Shown: positions 34,278-43,815, counted from the stretch's first letter. The stretch: DNA of 64,000 nt from Pedobacter sp. B4-66 (GCF_018492665.1 NZ_JAFVME010000014.1:186001-250000); one strand, 5' to 3'. A program made the numbers and translations. The notes: generated from the letters alone by a model not told the origin.

Positions 34278-34688
34278 TTAGTCAAACTGCGGACGTCTTC
34301 TGCTTTCTTTTTTAGTCGCTTTTATTTGTTTATCGGCTAATCTTTTTCTAATTACTGATTTAGGAATCTTAGTGGGCTTTCTATCTTTCTGAATATGAAG
34401 TGCAGATTTCAGCAATGCAATTAACTTAACAATAGTTCGCTCTTTATTCATTAACTGACTCCGATCTTCTTGAGAAACGATGTGTAAGTTACCTTCTTGA
34501 TCTAATCGATGAGCCAATCTCTCATTTAAAAGCGCTTTTTCCTCGTCATTTAAGAAAGGAACTGAATTGATATTTAAAATCAATTCAACCTTACTTGAAA
34601 CCTTATTTACGTTTTGACCACCCTTACCTCCACTTCGAGAAGTTTTAAATAGCACAACCTTAACAATATCTTCCTTAGTGGGTATCAT
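34278..34688 (-). CDS. arfB: Alternative ribosome-rescue factor / peptidyl-tRNA hydrolase ArfB
   Basis: The 136-residue protein is a class I release-factor-like domain without a codon-recognition domain. SRSGGKGGQNVNKVSSKVEL contains the GGQ (23-25) that hydrolyses peptidyl-tRNA, and the C-terminal tail (after about 105) is rich in Lys and Arg, as needed to enter the empty mRNA channel of stalled ribosomes. Length fits ArfB/YaeJ. It stands as a single gene, convergent with the lpxR-like gene and divergent from cmk. Confidence 0.93.
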   Translation of the reverse strand: MIPTKEDIVKVVLFKTSRSGGKGGQNVNKVSSKVELILNINSVPFLNDEEKALLNERLAHRLDQEGNLHIVSQEDRSQLMNKERTIVKLIALLKSALHIQKDRKPTKIPKSVIRKRLADKQIKATKKESRRRPQFD

Positions 34689-34742
34689 ATGGCAAAAGTA
34701 AATATTTCTGCTACCACCATTTTAATTTATTAGAAATTTTGG

Positions 34743-34773
34743 TTGAAAATCATTCTTCAAAATATTAACTTTG
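34743..34773 (+). promoter_or_regulatory. Promoter of cmk, nearly leaderless
   Basis: TTG (34743-34745), 20-nt spacer and TAACTTTG (34766-34773), a full consensus match. The ATG at 34780 is just 6 bases beyond, close to the expected transcription start. Confidence 0.65.
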
Positions 34774-34779
34774 CTTTAT

Positions 34780-35460
34780 ATGAGAAAAAACCTGGTTATA
34801 GCAATTGATGGCTATTCTTCTTGCGGAAAAAGTACTCTTGCAAAAGCTTTAGCCAAAAAACTAGGTTTTATTTATATTGACAGTGGTTCTATGTACCGAG
34901 CTGTTACATTATTCTTTATCCGCAATCAAGTAGACATTAGTAACGATGAAGCCGTTAAAGACGCCCTTCAACACATCGAATTAAACTTCCACTCTAGGGA
35001 TTACGAATCTCACATCACTTTAAATGGAGAAGAAGTTTCTGAGGAAGTTAGACAAATGCCTGTTTCTGAAAGAGTTAGCGAGGTCTCTGCGAATAAGCTT
35101 GTGCGTAAAGAAATGGTAAAACAGCAACAACGCATGGGAAAATCGAAGAATATTGTAATGGATGGCCGAGATATAGGCACCACAGTATTTGCTGATGCAC
35201 AGGTAAAGTTCTTTATGACTGCTGACCCTAAAATCAGGGCTGAACGTCGTTTCAAAGAATTACAAAGTAAGGGCGACACGACAACTTCACTTGAAGATGT
35301 TTTTGAAAACCTTGCACACAGGGACTATGCAGATACTACCCGTACTGAGAGCCCTTTAACCCGGGCTGAGGATGCCATTATCCTTGACAATACTGAATTG
35401 ACACAGGAAGAGCAACTCAATTTTGCTCTTGAGCAGGCCCACCAGCATTTACCCGTCTGA
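34780..35460 (+). CDS. cmk: (d)CMP kinase
   Basis: The 226-residue kinase starts MRKNLVIAIDGYSSCGKSTL, with the P-loop GYSSCGKST (11-19). The NMP-binding region follows (YIDSGSMYRAVTLF), then MDGRDIGTTVFADA and a lid-like RRFKELQSKGD. It phosphorylates CMP and dCMP with ATP. The ATG at 34780 was chosen; the frame also opens at a TTG (34771) that lies inside the -7 element. The gene stands alone. Confidence 0.95.
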   Translation: MRKNLVIAIDGYSSCGKSTLAKALAKKLGFIYIDSGSMYRAVTLFFIRNQVDISNDEAVKDALQHIELNFHSRDYESHITLNGEEVSEEVRQMPVSERVSEVSANKLVRKEMVKQQQRMGKSKNIVMDGRDIGTTVFADAQVKFFMTADPKIRAERRFKELQSKGDTTTSLEDVFENLAHRDYADTTRTESPLTRAEDAIILDNTELTQEEQLNFALEQAHQHLPV

Positions 35461-35579
35461 TTTTTTTGACTCTAGCCAAATAATTAATCACTTCATTACT
35501 TTTCTGCAAAGCTTTAGTTACAAAAGCTCAGGTAGCCTAAACATTACATTTTGATGTTTTATCTATTTTAAAGTATCAA

Positions 35580-35587
35580 TAATTTCG
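35580..35587 (+). promoter_or_regulatory. Possible -7 element before the second RND operon
   Basis: TAATTTCG has one mismatch from TAnnTTTG and lies within a 13-bp stretch also found before lon. It is 39 bases before the ATG of the adaptor gene. Weak evidence. Confidence 0.3.
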
Positions 35588-35625
35588 CAACCCGATAGTT
35601 AATATCCTAAAAAACTGCTACAACA

Positions 35626-36792
35626 ATGAAAACAAAGATCCAATCTATTTACTTTTTATTACCAATTTTATTTATCATTAGTTCTTGCGGAAGTAATGAT
35701 AAGAAAAAGGATGCCGGAGCTGCAAATCAGGTCCAGGCCTATCCTGTTGTTGCATTAGCAGCTCAATCTACCACTCTTGAAACAGATTATCCTGCTACAA
35801 TTGAAGGTATCCAAAATGTAGACATCAGACCAAAAGTTGATGGTTTTATTGAGAAAATTTACGTTGATGAAGGTGCCGTAGTAAAAAAAGGCCAACAGCT
35901 TTTTAGTATTAATGCTCCACAATATGAACAATTGGTTAGAACTGCAGCCGCAGCGATCAGCAGTGCTGAAGCGGATGTAAATGCAGCCGAATTGCAAGTA
36001 AACAAAACAAAACCGCTAGTAGAAAAGGATATCATTAGTAAGTATGACCTTGACGCAGCACAACTTACTCTTCAAAGTAGAAAAGCGGCATTGGCACAAG
36101 CCAAAGCTGAGCTCGTTAATGCGAAAGTAAACCTTGGTTACACTACAATTACGAGTCCTGTTGACGGTGTAATTGGTAGTATTCCTTTTAAAACCGGTAG
36201 TTTGGTAAGCGGCACTAGTGCTCAACCACTAACTACAGTATCAAACATTTCAAAGGTTTATGCTTATTTCTCTCTAAATGAGAAGCAGCTACTAGACTTT
36301 TCAAGGAACTTTAAAGGTGCAACTCTTGAAGCTCAGATGAAAAATATTCCGGCTGTATCATTAGTGTTAGCAGATGGAAGCCCATATGCTGAGAATGGAA
36401 AAATTGAGTCGATAAATGGTCTAATAAATACTACCACAGGATCTGCTAGCTTAAGGGCTACTTTTTCGAACCCAAATAAACTTCTAAGAAGTGGTGCCAG
36501 CGCATCGGTACGTATTCCTCAACATTTAGAGAATGTTATTCTCATCCCTCAAAAATCGACTACAGATTTACAAGGTAAAAAGTTTGTATATGTTGTTGAT
36601 AGTAAAGGAATCATTAAAAACACTGAAATCGAGATCATGGAAATTGCAAAAGGTAATTTCTATGTAGTAACCAAAGGCCTTAATGCCGGAGATAAGATTG
36701 TACTTGAAGGTTTCCAATCCTTAAAAGATGGTGCAGAGATCAAACCGGAAGAGAAAAGTACAGATTCAGTATTCGCTGATCTTAAAAAATAA
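35626..36792 (+). CDS. RND efflux periplasmic adaptor lipoprotein (second pump)
   Basis: The 388-residue protein has a lipoprotein signal (FIISSC, Cys21) and the HlyD/AcrA order: lipoyl half (VDIRPKVDGFIEKIYVDEGA, about 66-85), Ala-rich coiled coil (about 105-165), second lipoyl half (TTITSPVDGVIGSIPF), beta-barrel and membrane-proximal domain. It joins the RND pump encoded 45 bp downstream to the outer membrane protein encoded after it. The two adaptors of the window are the same length but clearly different in sequence. The substrate is unknown. Confidence 0.95.
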   Translation: MKTKIQSIYFLLPILFIISSCGSNDKKKDAGAANQVQAYPVVALAAQSTTLETDYPATIEGIQNVDIRPKVDGFIEKIYVDEGAVVKKGQQLFSINAPQYEQLVRTAAAAISSAEADVNAAELQVNKTKPLVEKDIISKYDLDAAQLTLQSRKAALAQAKAELVNAKVNLGYTTITSPVDGVIGSIPFKTGSLVSGTSAQPLTTVSNISKVYAYFSLNEKQLLDFSRNFKGATLEAQMKNIPAVSLVLADGSPYAENGKIESINGLINTTTGSASLRATFSNPNKLLRSGASASVRIPQHLENVILIPQKSTTDLQGKKFVYVVDSKGIIKNTEIEIMEIAKGNFYVVTKGLNAGDKIVLEGFQSLKDGAEIKPEEKSTDSVFADLKK

Positions 36793-36837
36793 ATAACAGT
36801 TTATCCAATCCGGCAATAGCCGGTTGAAACAGAATAT

Positions 36838-39800
36838 ATGTTTAAGAAATTTATAGAGAGACCTGTTTTATCGACAGTTATATCCATTATAATTGTAATA
36901 CTGGGGATACTAGGTTTAATTACCTTACCAGTATCTCAGTATCCAGAAATTGCCCCACCAACTGTCCAGGTATCTGCATCCTATCAGGGTGCTAATGCTG
37001 ACGTTGTAATGAACAGTGTTGTTGTTCCACTAGAAGAACAAATTAACGGTGTTGAGGATATGACTTACATGACCTCAACAGCTAGTAATGATGGTACTGC
37101 TACAATTACTGTGAACTTTAAACTGGGTACAAATCCGGATCTTGCAGCAGTAAACGTTCAGAATCGTGTATCAAGGGCAACTAGTTTATTACCCGCAGAA
37201 GTTACACGTTCCGGAGTAATTACAGCAAAGAAGCAAGCAAGTAACGTTTTGATATTTGGTATTTACAGTGATAATCCATCCTATGACCAAACCTTCCTTC
37301 AAAACTACTCCAATATCAATTTGATCCCTCAAATTAAGCGTATTAATGGAGTTGGTGATGCTACTGCTTTTGGTTTAATGGATTATACCATGCGTATCTG
37401 GCTTAAACCTGAGATAATGGCAACTTATGGTTTAGTACCAAACGATATTAACGTAGCCCTTGCAGAACAAAACGTTGAAGCAGCGCCAGGTCAGTTTGGA
37501 GAGCAGGGTAACCAATCTTTCCAATACACACTAAAATATTCAGGACGCTTAAAAAATGAAAGCGAGTTTAGTAATATCATTATCAGAACTGCGGCTAATG
37601 GCCAGGTTCTACGACTTAAAGATATTGCCAGAATTGAATTGGGAGCTCAAAGTTATGCCAGTTCTGTACGTTTTGATGGTAAGCCTGCATTAGGTATCGC
37701 CATAAATCAAACCGCTGGATCTAATGCAAAAGATGTTATTGAAGGTGCAATAAAGGTTTTGGATGATGCATCAGTTAACTTCCCTAAAGGTGTTCATTAT
37801 GCACCACTTGTAAACGTTAATGATTTTCTTGATGCATCAATTGAAAAAGTAATACATACACTGGTTGAAGCATTTATACTTGTGTTTTTAGTTGTATTTA
37901 TATTTCTTCAGGATTTCCGTTCAACCTTAATTCCGGCAATTAGTGTTCCGGTAGCTATTATTGGTACATTCTTTTTCTTAAACCTTTTTGGTTTTACCAT
38001 AAACTTGCTAACACTATTTGCTCTCGTACTAGCCATTGGTATTGTTGTGGATGATGCCATCGTGGTAGTTGAAGCAGTACACGCCAAGCTCGACCATGGG
38101 TATAAATCAGCCAAGAAAGCTACCATCGATGCCATGGAAGATATTACAGGTGCAATTATATCCATTACCTTGGTTATGGCTGCTGTATTTATCCCTGTAA
38201 GTTTTATTCAGGGCTCTTCGGGGGTATTCTATAAGCAATTTGGTTTAACACTAGCTATTGCCATCATACTATCAGCTATTAATGCATTAACATTAAGTCC
38301 GGCCCTTTGTGCGTTGTTCTTAAAACCACATGAAGAAGATCATGATAAGAAGAAAAGCTTCCTGCAAAAATTCTATGTAGGATTTAATACATCATTTGAC
38401 ATGATGACCAACAGATACAAGAGATCTGTTAAATTTCTTGCAAGAAGGAAATGGATTGCTGGTTTAGGTATAGCTGTTTTCACCGTTGTTTTAGTTTGGA
38501 CAATGAATACCACTCCAAAAGGATTTGTTCCTAATGAGGATTTGGGTACCATTATGTCTGATATTTCATTGCCAGCTTCTACATCACAAGAGCGCACTAA
38601 TGAGGTTATTGCACAAATTGACAGTATTGTACACTCTATTCCAGAGGTTAAAAACTCAATTAGAGTAGTTGGTAGAAGTATGATCAGTGGATCAGGTAGT
38701 TCTTATGGTATGGTAATTTCACGACTTAAACCATGGAATGAAAGAACCCGTGACGTGAAACAGATTATCGGTGAATTATTTGGTAAAACTGCAGGTATCA
38801 AAGGTGCCAAAGTCATTTTCTTTGCACCACCTACAATCCAGGGTTTTGGTACAAGTGGCGGTTTTGAGTTCCAATTACAAGATAAAACAGGTGGAGATAT
38901 TAATAAGTTTAATGCTGTAGGGAACGAGTTTTTAGCTGCGCTTAGTAAACGACCTGAAATTCAATATGCGTCTACATCGTTTAATCCAAACTTCCCACAA
39001 TACCAAATTGATGTGAATGTTGCCACTGTAAAACAAGCAGGGCTAACTGTTACTGATGTTTTAAGTGTTTTACAAGGTTATTATGGTGGTGTTTATGCAT
39101 CAAACTTTAATAAATACGGAAAACAATACCGTGTAATGTTCCAGGCTGATGCTCAATACAGAGCAAACCAGGCTAGTTTAAATAACATATATGTAAGAAA
39201 TGCGAGTGGAAAAATGGCACCTGTAAGTGAGTTTATAACTTTAACTAAAGTTTATGGCCCTCAGGCAATCTCTCGTTTTAACTTGTTTACTTCTATTGCA
39301 GTAACCGGAAATCCAAATAATGGATATAGTTCTGGTGATGCACTAAAAGCTGTGCAAGAAGAAGCTGCGATACACTTACCGGTTGGTTATGGTTATGAAT
39401 TTTCAGGTCTATCTCGCGAGGAGATGTCGAGCGGTAGTCAAACCATTTTTATATTCCTGCTTTGCGTTGTGTTTGTGTACTTCTTGCTTTGTGCTCAATA
39501 CGAGAGTTACATATTACCGCTAGCAGTTCTAATCTCTCTTCCTATTGGATTGGCAGGTGTATTTATTTTTGATAAGATCTTCGGAATCGACAACAATATT
39601 TATACTCAAATTACCCTAATCATGCTTGTTGGGCTACTCGCGAAAAATGCCATTTTGATTGTCGAGTTTGCTGTAGACAGGAGAAGAAAAGGTATGAGCA
39701 TAGTAAATTCTGCAATCAATGGTGCAACGGCACGTTTACGTCCTATTTTAATGACTTCGTTTGCTTTTATCCTTGGGTTATTACCTTTAATGCTTTCAAC

Positions 39801-40014
39801 AGGAGTTGGTGCTGCAGGTAATAAATCTATTGGTACAGGTGCTGTCGGTGGTATGCTTATAGGAACGATATTTGGAATATTTGTTATCCCTGCTTTATTT
39901 ATCATTTTCCAGACTTTACAAGAAAAGGTAAGCAACAAATCTCCTTTTGAGGAGGGGATTGTTAAAGAACAAGGAGAACTTGATTTCCCGGCAATAGATA
40001 CCCGTGAACATTAA
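36838..40014 (+). CDS. RND multidrug efflux permease (second HAE1 pump)
   Basis: The 1058-residue pump starts MFKKFIERPVLSTVISIIIV and has two homologous halves with twelve expected membrane spans and two large periplasmic loops. TM4 holds LAIGIVVDDAIVVVEAVHAK with the proton-relay Asp pair, as in the first pump. It lies between adaptor and outer membrane factor genes; the outer membrane gene starts 10 bp after its stop. A two-component system gene pair follows the operon and could control it, but this is inference. The pump probably expels drug-like compounds. Confidence 0.95.
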   Translation: MFKKFIERPVLSTVISIIIVILGILGLITLPVSQYPEIAPPTVQVSASYQGANADVVMNSVVVPLEEQINGVEDMTYMTSTASNDGTATITVNFKLGTNPDLAAVNVQNRVSRATSLLPAEVTRSGVITAKKQASNVLIFGIYSDNPSYDQTFLQNYSNINLIPQIKRINGVGDATAFGLMDYTMRIWLKPEIMATYGLVPNDINVALAEQNVEAAPGQFGEQGNQSFQYTLKYSGRLKNESEFSNIIIRTAANGQVLRLKDIARIELGAQSYASSVRFDGKPALGIAINQTAGSNAKDVIEGAIKVLDDASVNFPKGVHYAPLVNVNDFLDASIEKVIHTLVEAFILVFLVVFIFLQDFRSTLIPAISVPVAIIGTFFFLNLFGFTINLLTLFALVLAIGIVVDDAIVVVEAVHAKLDHGYKSAKKATIDAMEDITGAIISITLVMAAVFIPVSFIQGSSGVFYKQFGLTLAIAIILSAINALTLSPALCALFLKPHEEDHDKKKSFLQKFYVGFNTSFDMMTNRYKRSVKFLARRKWIAGLGIAVFTVVLVWTMNTTPKGFVPNEDLGTIMSDISLPASTSQERTNEVIAQIDSIVHSIPEVKNSIRVVGRSMISGSGSSYGMVISRLKPWNERTRDVKQIIGELFGKTAGIKGAKVIFFAPPTIQGFGTSGGFEFQLQDKTGGDINKFNAVGNEFLAALSKRPEIQYASTSFNPNFPQYQIDVNVATVKQAGLTVTDVLSVLQGYYGGVYASNFNKYGKQYRVMFQADAQYRANQASLNNIYVRNASGKMAPVSEFITLTKVYGPQAISRFNLFTSIAVTGNPNNGYSSGDALKAVQEEAAIHLPVGYGYEFSGLSREEMSSGSQTIFIFLLCVVFVYFLLCAQYESYILPLAVLISLPIGLAGVFIFDKIFGIDNNIYTQITLIMLVGLLAKNAILIVEFAVDRRRKGMSIVNSAINGATARLRPILMTSFAFILGLLPLMLSTGVGAAGNKSIGTGAVGGMLIGTIFGIFVIPALFIIFQTLQEKVSNKSPFEEGIVKEQGELDFPAIDTREH

Positions 40015-40024
40015 AATTAATCAC

Positions 40025-41425
40025 ATGAACTTTAGATATAAATCTTATATAATCATCGGTTTTGCTACACTCTGCTTAACTGCCTGCGTAACTAAAAAGT
40101 ATGAACGTCCGGCATTAAACAGCAATGACCTTTATCGCGACAACACTGGCACCGATACTGCGACTATTGCCAATTTACCCTGGAAAACCTTATTCGCTGA
40201 TGCCACTTTACAAACTTTAATTCAACAAGGCTTAAATGAAAATCTAGATTTAAAGCAGGCGATAGAACGTATTAAAATTGCTGAAGCTGCATTAAGATTA
40301 AGTAAAGCAGCTTTTTTACCAAGCTTAAGTGCTGATCTATCTGTAACAGATACTAAACAATCAAGAGCTGCTTTAAACTTCCCTCCTGGAATAAATATCA
40401 ATACCGAGACTCAAACATACAAGGCTCAATTGAGTACAAGTTGGGAAGCGGATATCTGGGGTAAACTTAGCAGCGCTAAAAGGTCAGCATATGCTTCGTT
40501 ACTACAAACAGATGCTGCAAAAAGGGCCGTGCAAACGCAACTTATAGCCAACATTGCCAATACTTATTACAACTTACTTGCATTGGATAAGCAACTAGCT
40601 ATTACTGAACAAACTGTAAAAATAAGGGAAACAGATGTTGAGACTATGAAATCTTTAAAAGAAGGAGCAATAGTGAATGGTGCTGCTGTTGTACAAAGTG
40701 AAGCAAACTTATATGCAGCCCAAGTAACTATTCCTGATCTTAAAAAAGGGATAAAAGAAACAGAAAATGCACTTAGCATTCTTTTAGGAAAAGGGCCAGG
40801 TAGTATTACCCGTACTACTTTAGATGAGCAACAACCGTTTAATAATTTGCAAGCAGGTGTATCTTCTCAACTATTACAAAACAGACCAGATGTGCAGTCC
40901 GCAGAATTTGCATTCAGAGCTGCATTTGAAAATACAAATACGGCGAAAACGTACTTCTACCCTGCTTTAACTTTAACTGCCAACGGAGGATTATCAACTC
41001 TTGATCTGAAAAACTTCTTTGACCAGTCCATCTTTTATAACTTAATTGGAGGTATTACACAGCCAATTTTTAATAAAGGACAAAATAAAGCAAGGTTAAA
41101 AACTGCCCAGGCTCAACAACAACAAGCATTTTACGGATTTCAACAAACACTTTTAACTAGTGGACAAGAAGTTTCAAATGCATTATTTGCATACCAAACT
41201 GCTGCAGAAAAAGAAACAACCAGAGCAAAGCAAATTGCATCGCTTACTAAAGCTGTAGACTACACAAAAGAATTACTTCGTTATAGCTCTGCAACTAATT
41301 ATACCGATGTTCTAACTTCTGAGCAGAGCCTACTGGCGGCACAGTTAAATAGTACAAATGACAGACTTCAAAAACTTCAATCAATTGTTAATTTATACAA
41401 GGCCTTAGGTGGCGGTTGGAAATAG
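40025..41425 (+). CDS. NodT-family outer membrane efflux lipoprotein
   Basis: The 466-residue protein has a lipoprotein signal ending CLTAC (Cys21) and then two TolC-like repeats: LQTLIQQGLNENLDLKQAIE, PSLSADLSVT and LLQNRPDVQSAEFAFRAAFE, the family's conserved RPDV motif, with further long helices. It is the outer membrane duct of the second RND pump. ATG 40025 was used; an in-frame GTG at 40004 lies inside the permease gene. A strong hairpin follows the stop codon. Confidence 0.95.
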   Translation: MNFRYKSYIIIGFATLCLTACVTKKYERPALNSNDLYRDNTGTDTATIANLPWKTLFADATLQTLIQQGLNENLDLKQAIERIKIAEAALRLSKAAFLPSLSADLSVTDTKQSRAALNFPPGININTETQTYKAQLSTSWEADIWGKLSSAKRSAYASLLQTDAAKRAVQTQLIANIANTYYNLLALDKQLAITEQTVKIRETDVETMKSLKEGAIVNGAAVVQSEANLYAAQVTIPDLKKGIKETENALSILLGKGPGSITRTTLDEQQPFNNLQAGVSSQLLQNRPDVQSAEFAFRAAFENTNTAKTYFYPALTLTANGGLSTLDLKNFFDQSIFYNLIGGITQPIFNKGQNKARLKTAQAQQQQAFYGFQQTLLTSGQEVSNALFAYQTAAEKETTRAKQIASLTKAVDYTKELLRYSSATNYTDVLTSEQSLLAAQLNSTNDRLQKLQSIVNLYKALGGGWK

Positions 41426-41449
41426 CAATCAAATTGATTAATATTACGG

Positions 41450-41502
41450 AAACCTGCATGGGTTTATTATTTTAGAATAATATACTCATGCAGGTTTTTA
41501 GC
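41450..41502 (+). terminator. Large hairpin terminator after the second RND operon
   Basis: An outer 11-bp stem AAACCTGCATG/CATGCAGGTTT (41450-41460, 41487-41497) encloses a second stem TATTATT/AATAATA. T-residues follow the outer stem. It separates the pump genes from the response regulator gene. Confidence 0.8.
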
Positions 41503-41514
41503 GTTTAGATTCTG

Positions 41515-42192
41515 ATGAAAATACTGATTGTTGAAGACGAAAAAACACTAGCGCTGGAAATGGCTGAATTTCTAGGCAAGGAAGGATACACAATTGAACA
41601 TGCCTGGAAAAAGTCGACGGCTGAAGAAAAGATTTTTGTAAATTCTTATGACTTTATTCTACTTGACTTAGGGTTACCGGGTGGCGACGGTTTTGAATTA
41701 CTCCATCAATTAAAGCAAATAGGTGGGCGTGAGGATGCTGTAATTATATTAACAGCGCGAGGTGATGTTGATGACCGCATTAAAGGTTTGGAAGCCGGTG
41801 CTGATGATTATTTGGCAAAACCCTTCTCCTTAACAGAGCTATTAGCGAGAATGCATGCTATTATCAGACGCAAGCATAAACTTGAAATGAATGAGATAAA
41901 TATCCACAAGTTTACTTTAGACATTAAAAATCATAAAGTTTGTTTCAATGGAGAAAAGGTTAATTTGACGAATAAGGAATTTGAAATTTTCAACTATCTG
42001 GTATTAAACAAAAACAGAGTAATTTCCAGAGTAAACTTAACTGAACATGTTTGGGGAGATATTCTTGAAATCAATTCAGATTCGAACTTTGTTGACGTTC
42101 ATGTTAAAAACTTACGTAAAAAACTATCTGCATATGCTCAAATAGAATGGTTTGAAACCGTTAGAAGTATTGGCTACAGAATCAACTTCTAA
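41515..42192 (+). CDS. OmpR/PhoB-type response regulator
   Basis: The 225-residue protein has an N-terminal receiver domain with phospho-acceptor Asp51 in YDFILLDLGLPGGDGF, the acidic pair near residues 7-9 and Lys101 or nearby in DDYLAKPFSL. A winged-helix DNA-binding domain (about 130-225) contains LTNKEFEIFNYLVLNKNRVI and VDVHVKNLRKKL. It works with the histidine kinase encoded 28 bp downstream. It lies behind the second RND operon and a terminator, so regulation of the pump is plausible but not shown. Confidence 0.95.
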   Translation: MKILIVEDEKTLALEMAEFLGKEGYTIEHAWKKSTAEEKIFVNSYDFILLDLGLPGGDGFELLHQLKQIGGREDAVIILTARGDVDDRIKGLEAGADDYLAKPFSLTELLARMHAIIRRKHKLEMNEINIHKFTLDIKNHKVCFNGEKVNLTNKEFEIFNYLVLNKNRVISRVNLTEHVWGDILEINSDSNFVDVHVKNLRKKLSAYAQIEWFETVRSIGYRINF

Positions 42193-42220
42193 TTTAGAAT
42201 TTCATTCAAGCAATTCAATT

Positions 42221-43534
42221 ATGAAATTACAATTTAAGCTTGCTTTATATAACACACTAACTAAGGTTGCAATTATCACCTTTCTAGGTATCTTGATCCT
42301 GGTATCCATAAATCACATTTCGGTAAAGCACCTTCAGCAACGATTAGTTCAAAAGAAAGCCAAATTTGTATCAAACCTTTCCACTGTTGAGATTAATGAT
42401 TTACTTACCCAACAAAAAACCTTTACTGATTACAATTTACTTAAGGAAGAATACATTATTCTAAAAGAGGTTAAACAAAATAACAAACCACTTAAAAACC
42501 ATTTTAGTCAAGAAGTTCGCAGTATTGAGGATATTGAGGAGGAGTATCAGATATTAACTACTGATCTGATGTTTGAAGGTAAAAGATACCAACTTGAACT
42601 AGGTGAAACTATGGCAGCAGTATCTCAATTGGAGCATACTATTTCGGTCTTCACATTTGTCATATTACTGGCAGCTGTTATCCTAACCTTAATAACCGAC
42701 CTCGCTTTCACACAATTTTTACTTGCGCCATTTTATCGGATCATTGATCAAAAATTAAACCGGGTAAATGATCCGATCAACTTCAACTATAAACCCGTAA
42801 AAACCTCAACAGAGGATTTCAAAATATTGGATAAAAGCATCAGCATTTTAATGAATAAGATTGCTACTCTTTTTCTTACGGAAAAGGAATTTATAGCCAA
42901 TGTGTCTCATGAATTACTTACACCAATCTCCATTTTAAGTACCCGATTAGAGAATTTGCTCAATGATGAGAAATTAACTCAGGAAGGTGAGAATAAATTA
43001 TTTGCTTGTTTAAAAACACTAAGTCGATTAAAATCAATCATAAATAGTTTGCTTTTAATCTCTAAGGTTGAAAACAATCAGTTTAACAAACCGGATCAGA
43101 TTTCAATAAAAGAAACAGTAACCGAAGTGTATGAAGAATTAGAACACCGATTACTTATGAAGAAATTGGCACTAAGCATTAATCTTCCTGAAAATTATAC
43201 TTTTACGGGTAATCGTTCATTACTCCACACTTTGATAAGTAATTTAGTTAGCAATGCCATTAAATATAATGTTCAGTCTGGCCGGATAAACATCTACGGC
43301 AGTAATGAACCTGATGGCTTTCATCTTTACATTGCCGATACTGGCCAGGGAATGAGTTCTGAGGAAGTTGAAAATGCTTTTATTCGTTTCGAAAAATTTC
43401 AGTCTAAAAAGGAGGATAGCTATGGTCTTGGTCTGGCAATAGCCAAAAGCATTGCAGCATTCCATCAAATTACAATAGCAATTAAATCTGAAAAAGATAA
43501 GGGTACAACAGTTGAGATTATCTTCCCTTTTTAA
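42221..43534 (+). CDS. Sensor histidine kinase
   Basis: The 437-residue protein has two membrane spans (about 16-33 and 142-160) around an extracytoplasmic sensor segment of about 105 residues with no known domain. The HisKA motif is ANVSHELLTPISIL with His230; the ATPase part has VSNAIKYN (N box), ADTGQGMSSEEV (G1 box) and YGLGLAIAKSIA (G2 box). It would phosphorylate the response regulator. ATG 42221 was chosen over an in-frame ATG at 42152 that lies inside the preceding gene. The signal is unknown. Confidence 0.93.
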   Translation: MKLQFKLALYNTLTKVAIITFLGILILVSINHISVKHLQQRLVQKKAKFVSNLSTVEINDLLTQQKTFTDYNLLKEEYIILKEVKQNNKPLKNHFSQEVRSIEDIEEEYQILTTDLMFEGKRYQLELGETMAAVSQLEHTISVFTFVILLAAVILTLITDLAFTQFLLAPFYRIIDQKLNRVNDPINFNYKPVKTSTEDFKILDKSISILMNKIATLFLTEKEFIANVSHELLTPISILSTRLENLLNDEKLTQEGENKLFACLKTLSRLKSIINSLLLISKVENNQFNKPDQISIKETVTEVYEELEHRLLMKKLALSINLPENYTFTGNRSLLHTLISNLVSNAIKYNVQSGRINIYGSNEPDGFHLYIADTGQGMSSEEVENAFIRFEKFQSKKEDSYGLGLAIAKSIAAFHQITIAIKSEKDKGTTVEIIFPF

Positions 43535-43611
43535 CCCTCTCCTATCTTCATTAAATCTTCATGTTCACTTTGCAACTTTGATCTAACAATTAACACAAAA
43601 TAATTTTAGAC

Positions 43612-43815
43612 ATGAAAAGAACAATCTTAGCGTTAGCATTAGTTGCAACAACTTTTGGCGCATTTGCACAAACTCCTACTGCTCAAAAACCAGCTACTCA
43701 AACAACTGCAGCTGCTCAAAAACCTGTAGCTCACAAAACCAGATCACATAAAAAAGCTACAGTTAAAAAAACCACCGCAGTTGTTGCTCCAAAACCAGCT
43801 GAAAATAAAAAATAA
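43612..43815 (+). CDS. Small basic exported protein, acid-shock-like in composition
   Basis: The 67-residue protein has a signal peptide (about 1-19, FGAFAQ) and a mature part made almost wholly of Ala, Thr, Pro, Gln and Lys (AQKP repeats at 24, 35, then HKTRSHKKATVKKTTA). No fold is expected. Composition and size recall the enterobacterial acid-shock protein Asr, which is a likeness of composition and not proof of homology. It lies 77 bp after the histidine kinase gene and just before a terminator, so it may be a target of that two-component system. Confidence 0.75.
   Translation: MKRTILALALVATTFGAFAQTPTAQKPATQTTAAAQKPVAHKTRSHKKATVKKTTAVVAPKPAENKK

Noticed and set aside
34771..34779. TTG start for cmk at 34771
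   Set aside because: The TTG lies inside the promoter -7 element, so translation from it would precede the transcript.
41450..41502. Riboswitch before the response regulator gene
   Set aside because: The structure is a simple hairpin following an operon stop codon, with T-residues after it; a terminator explains it.
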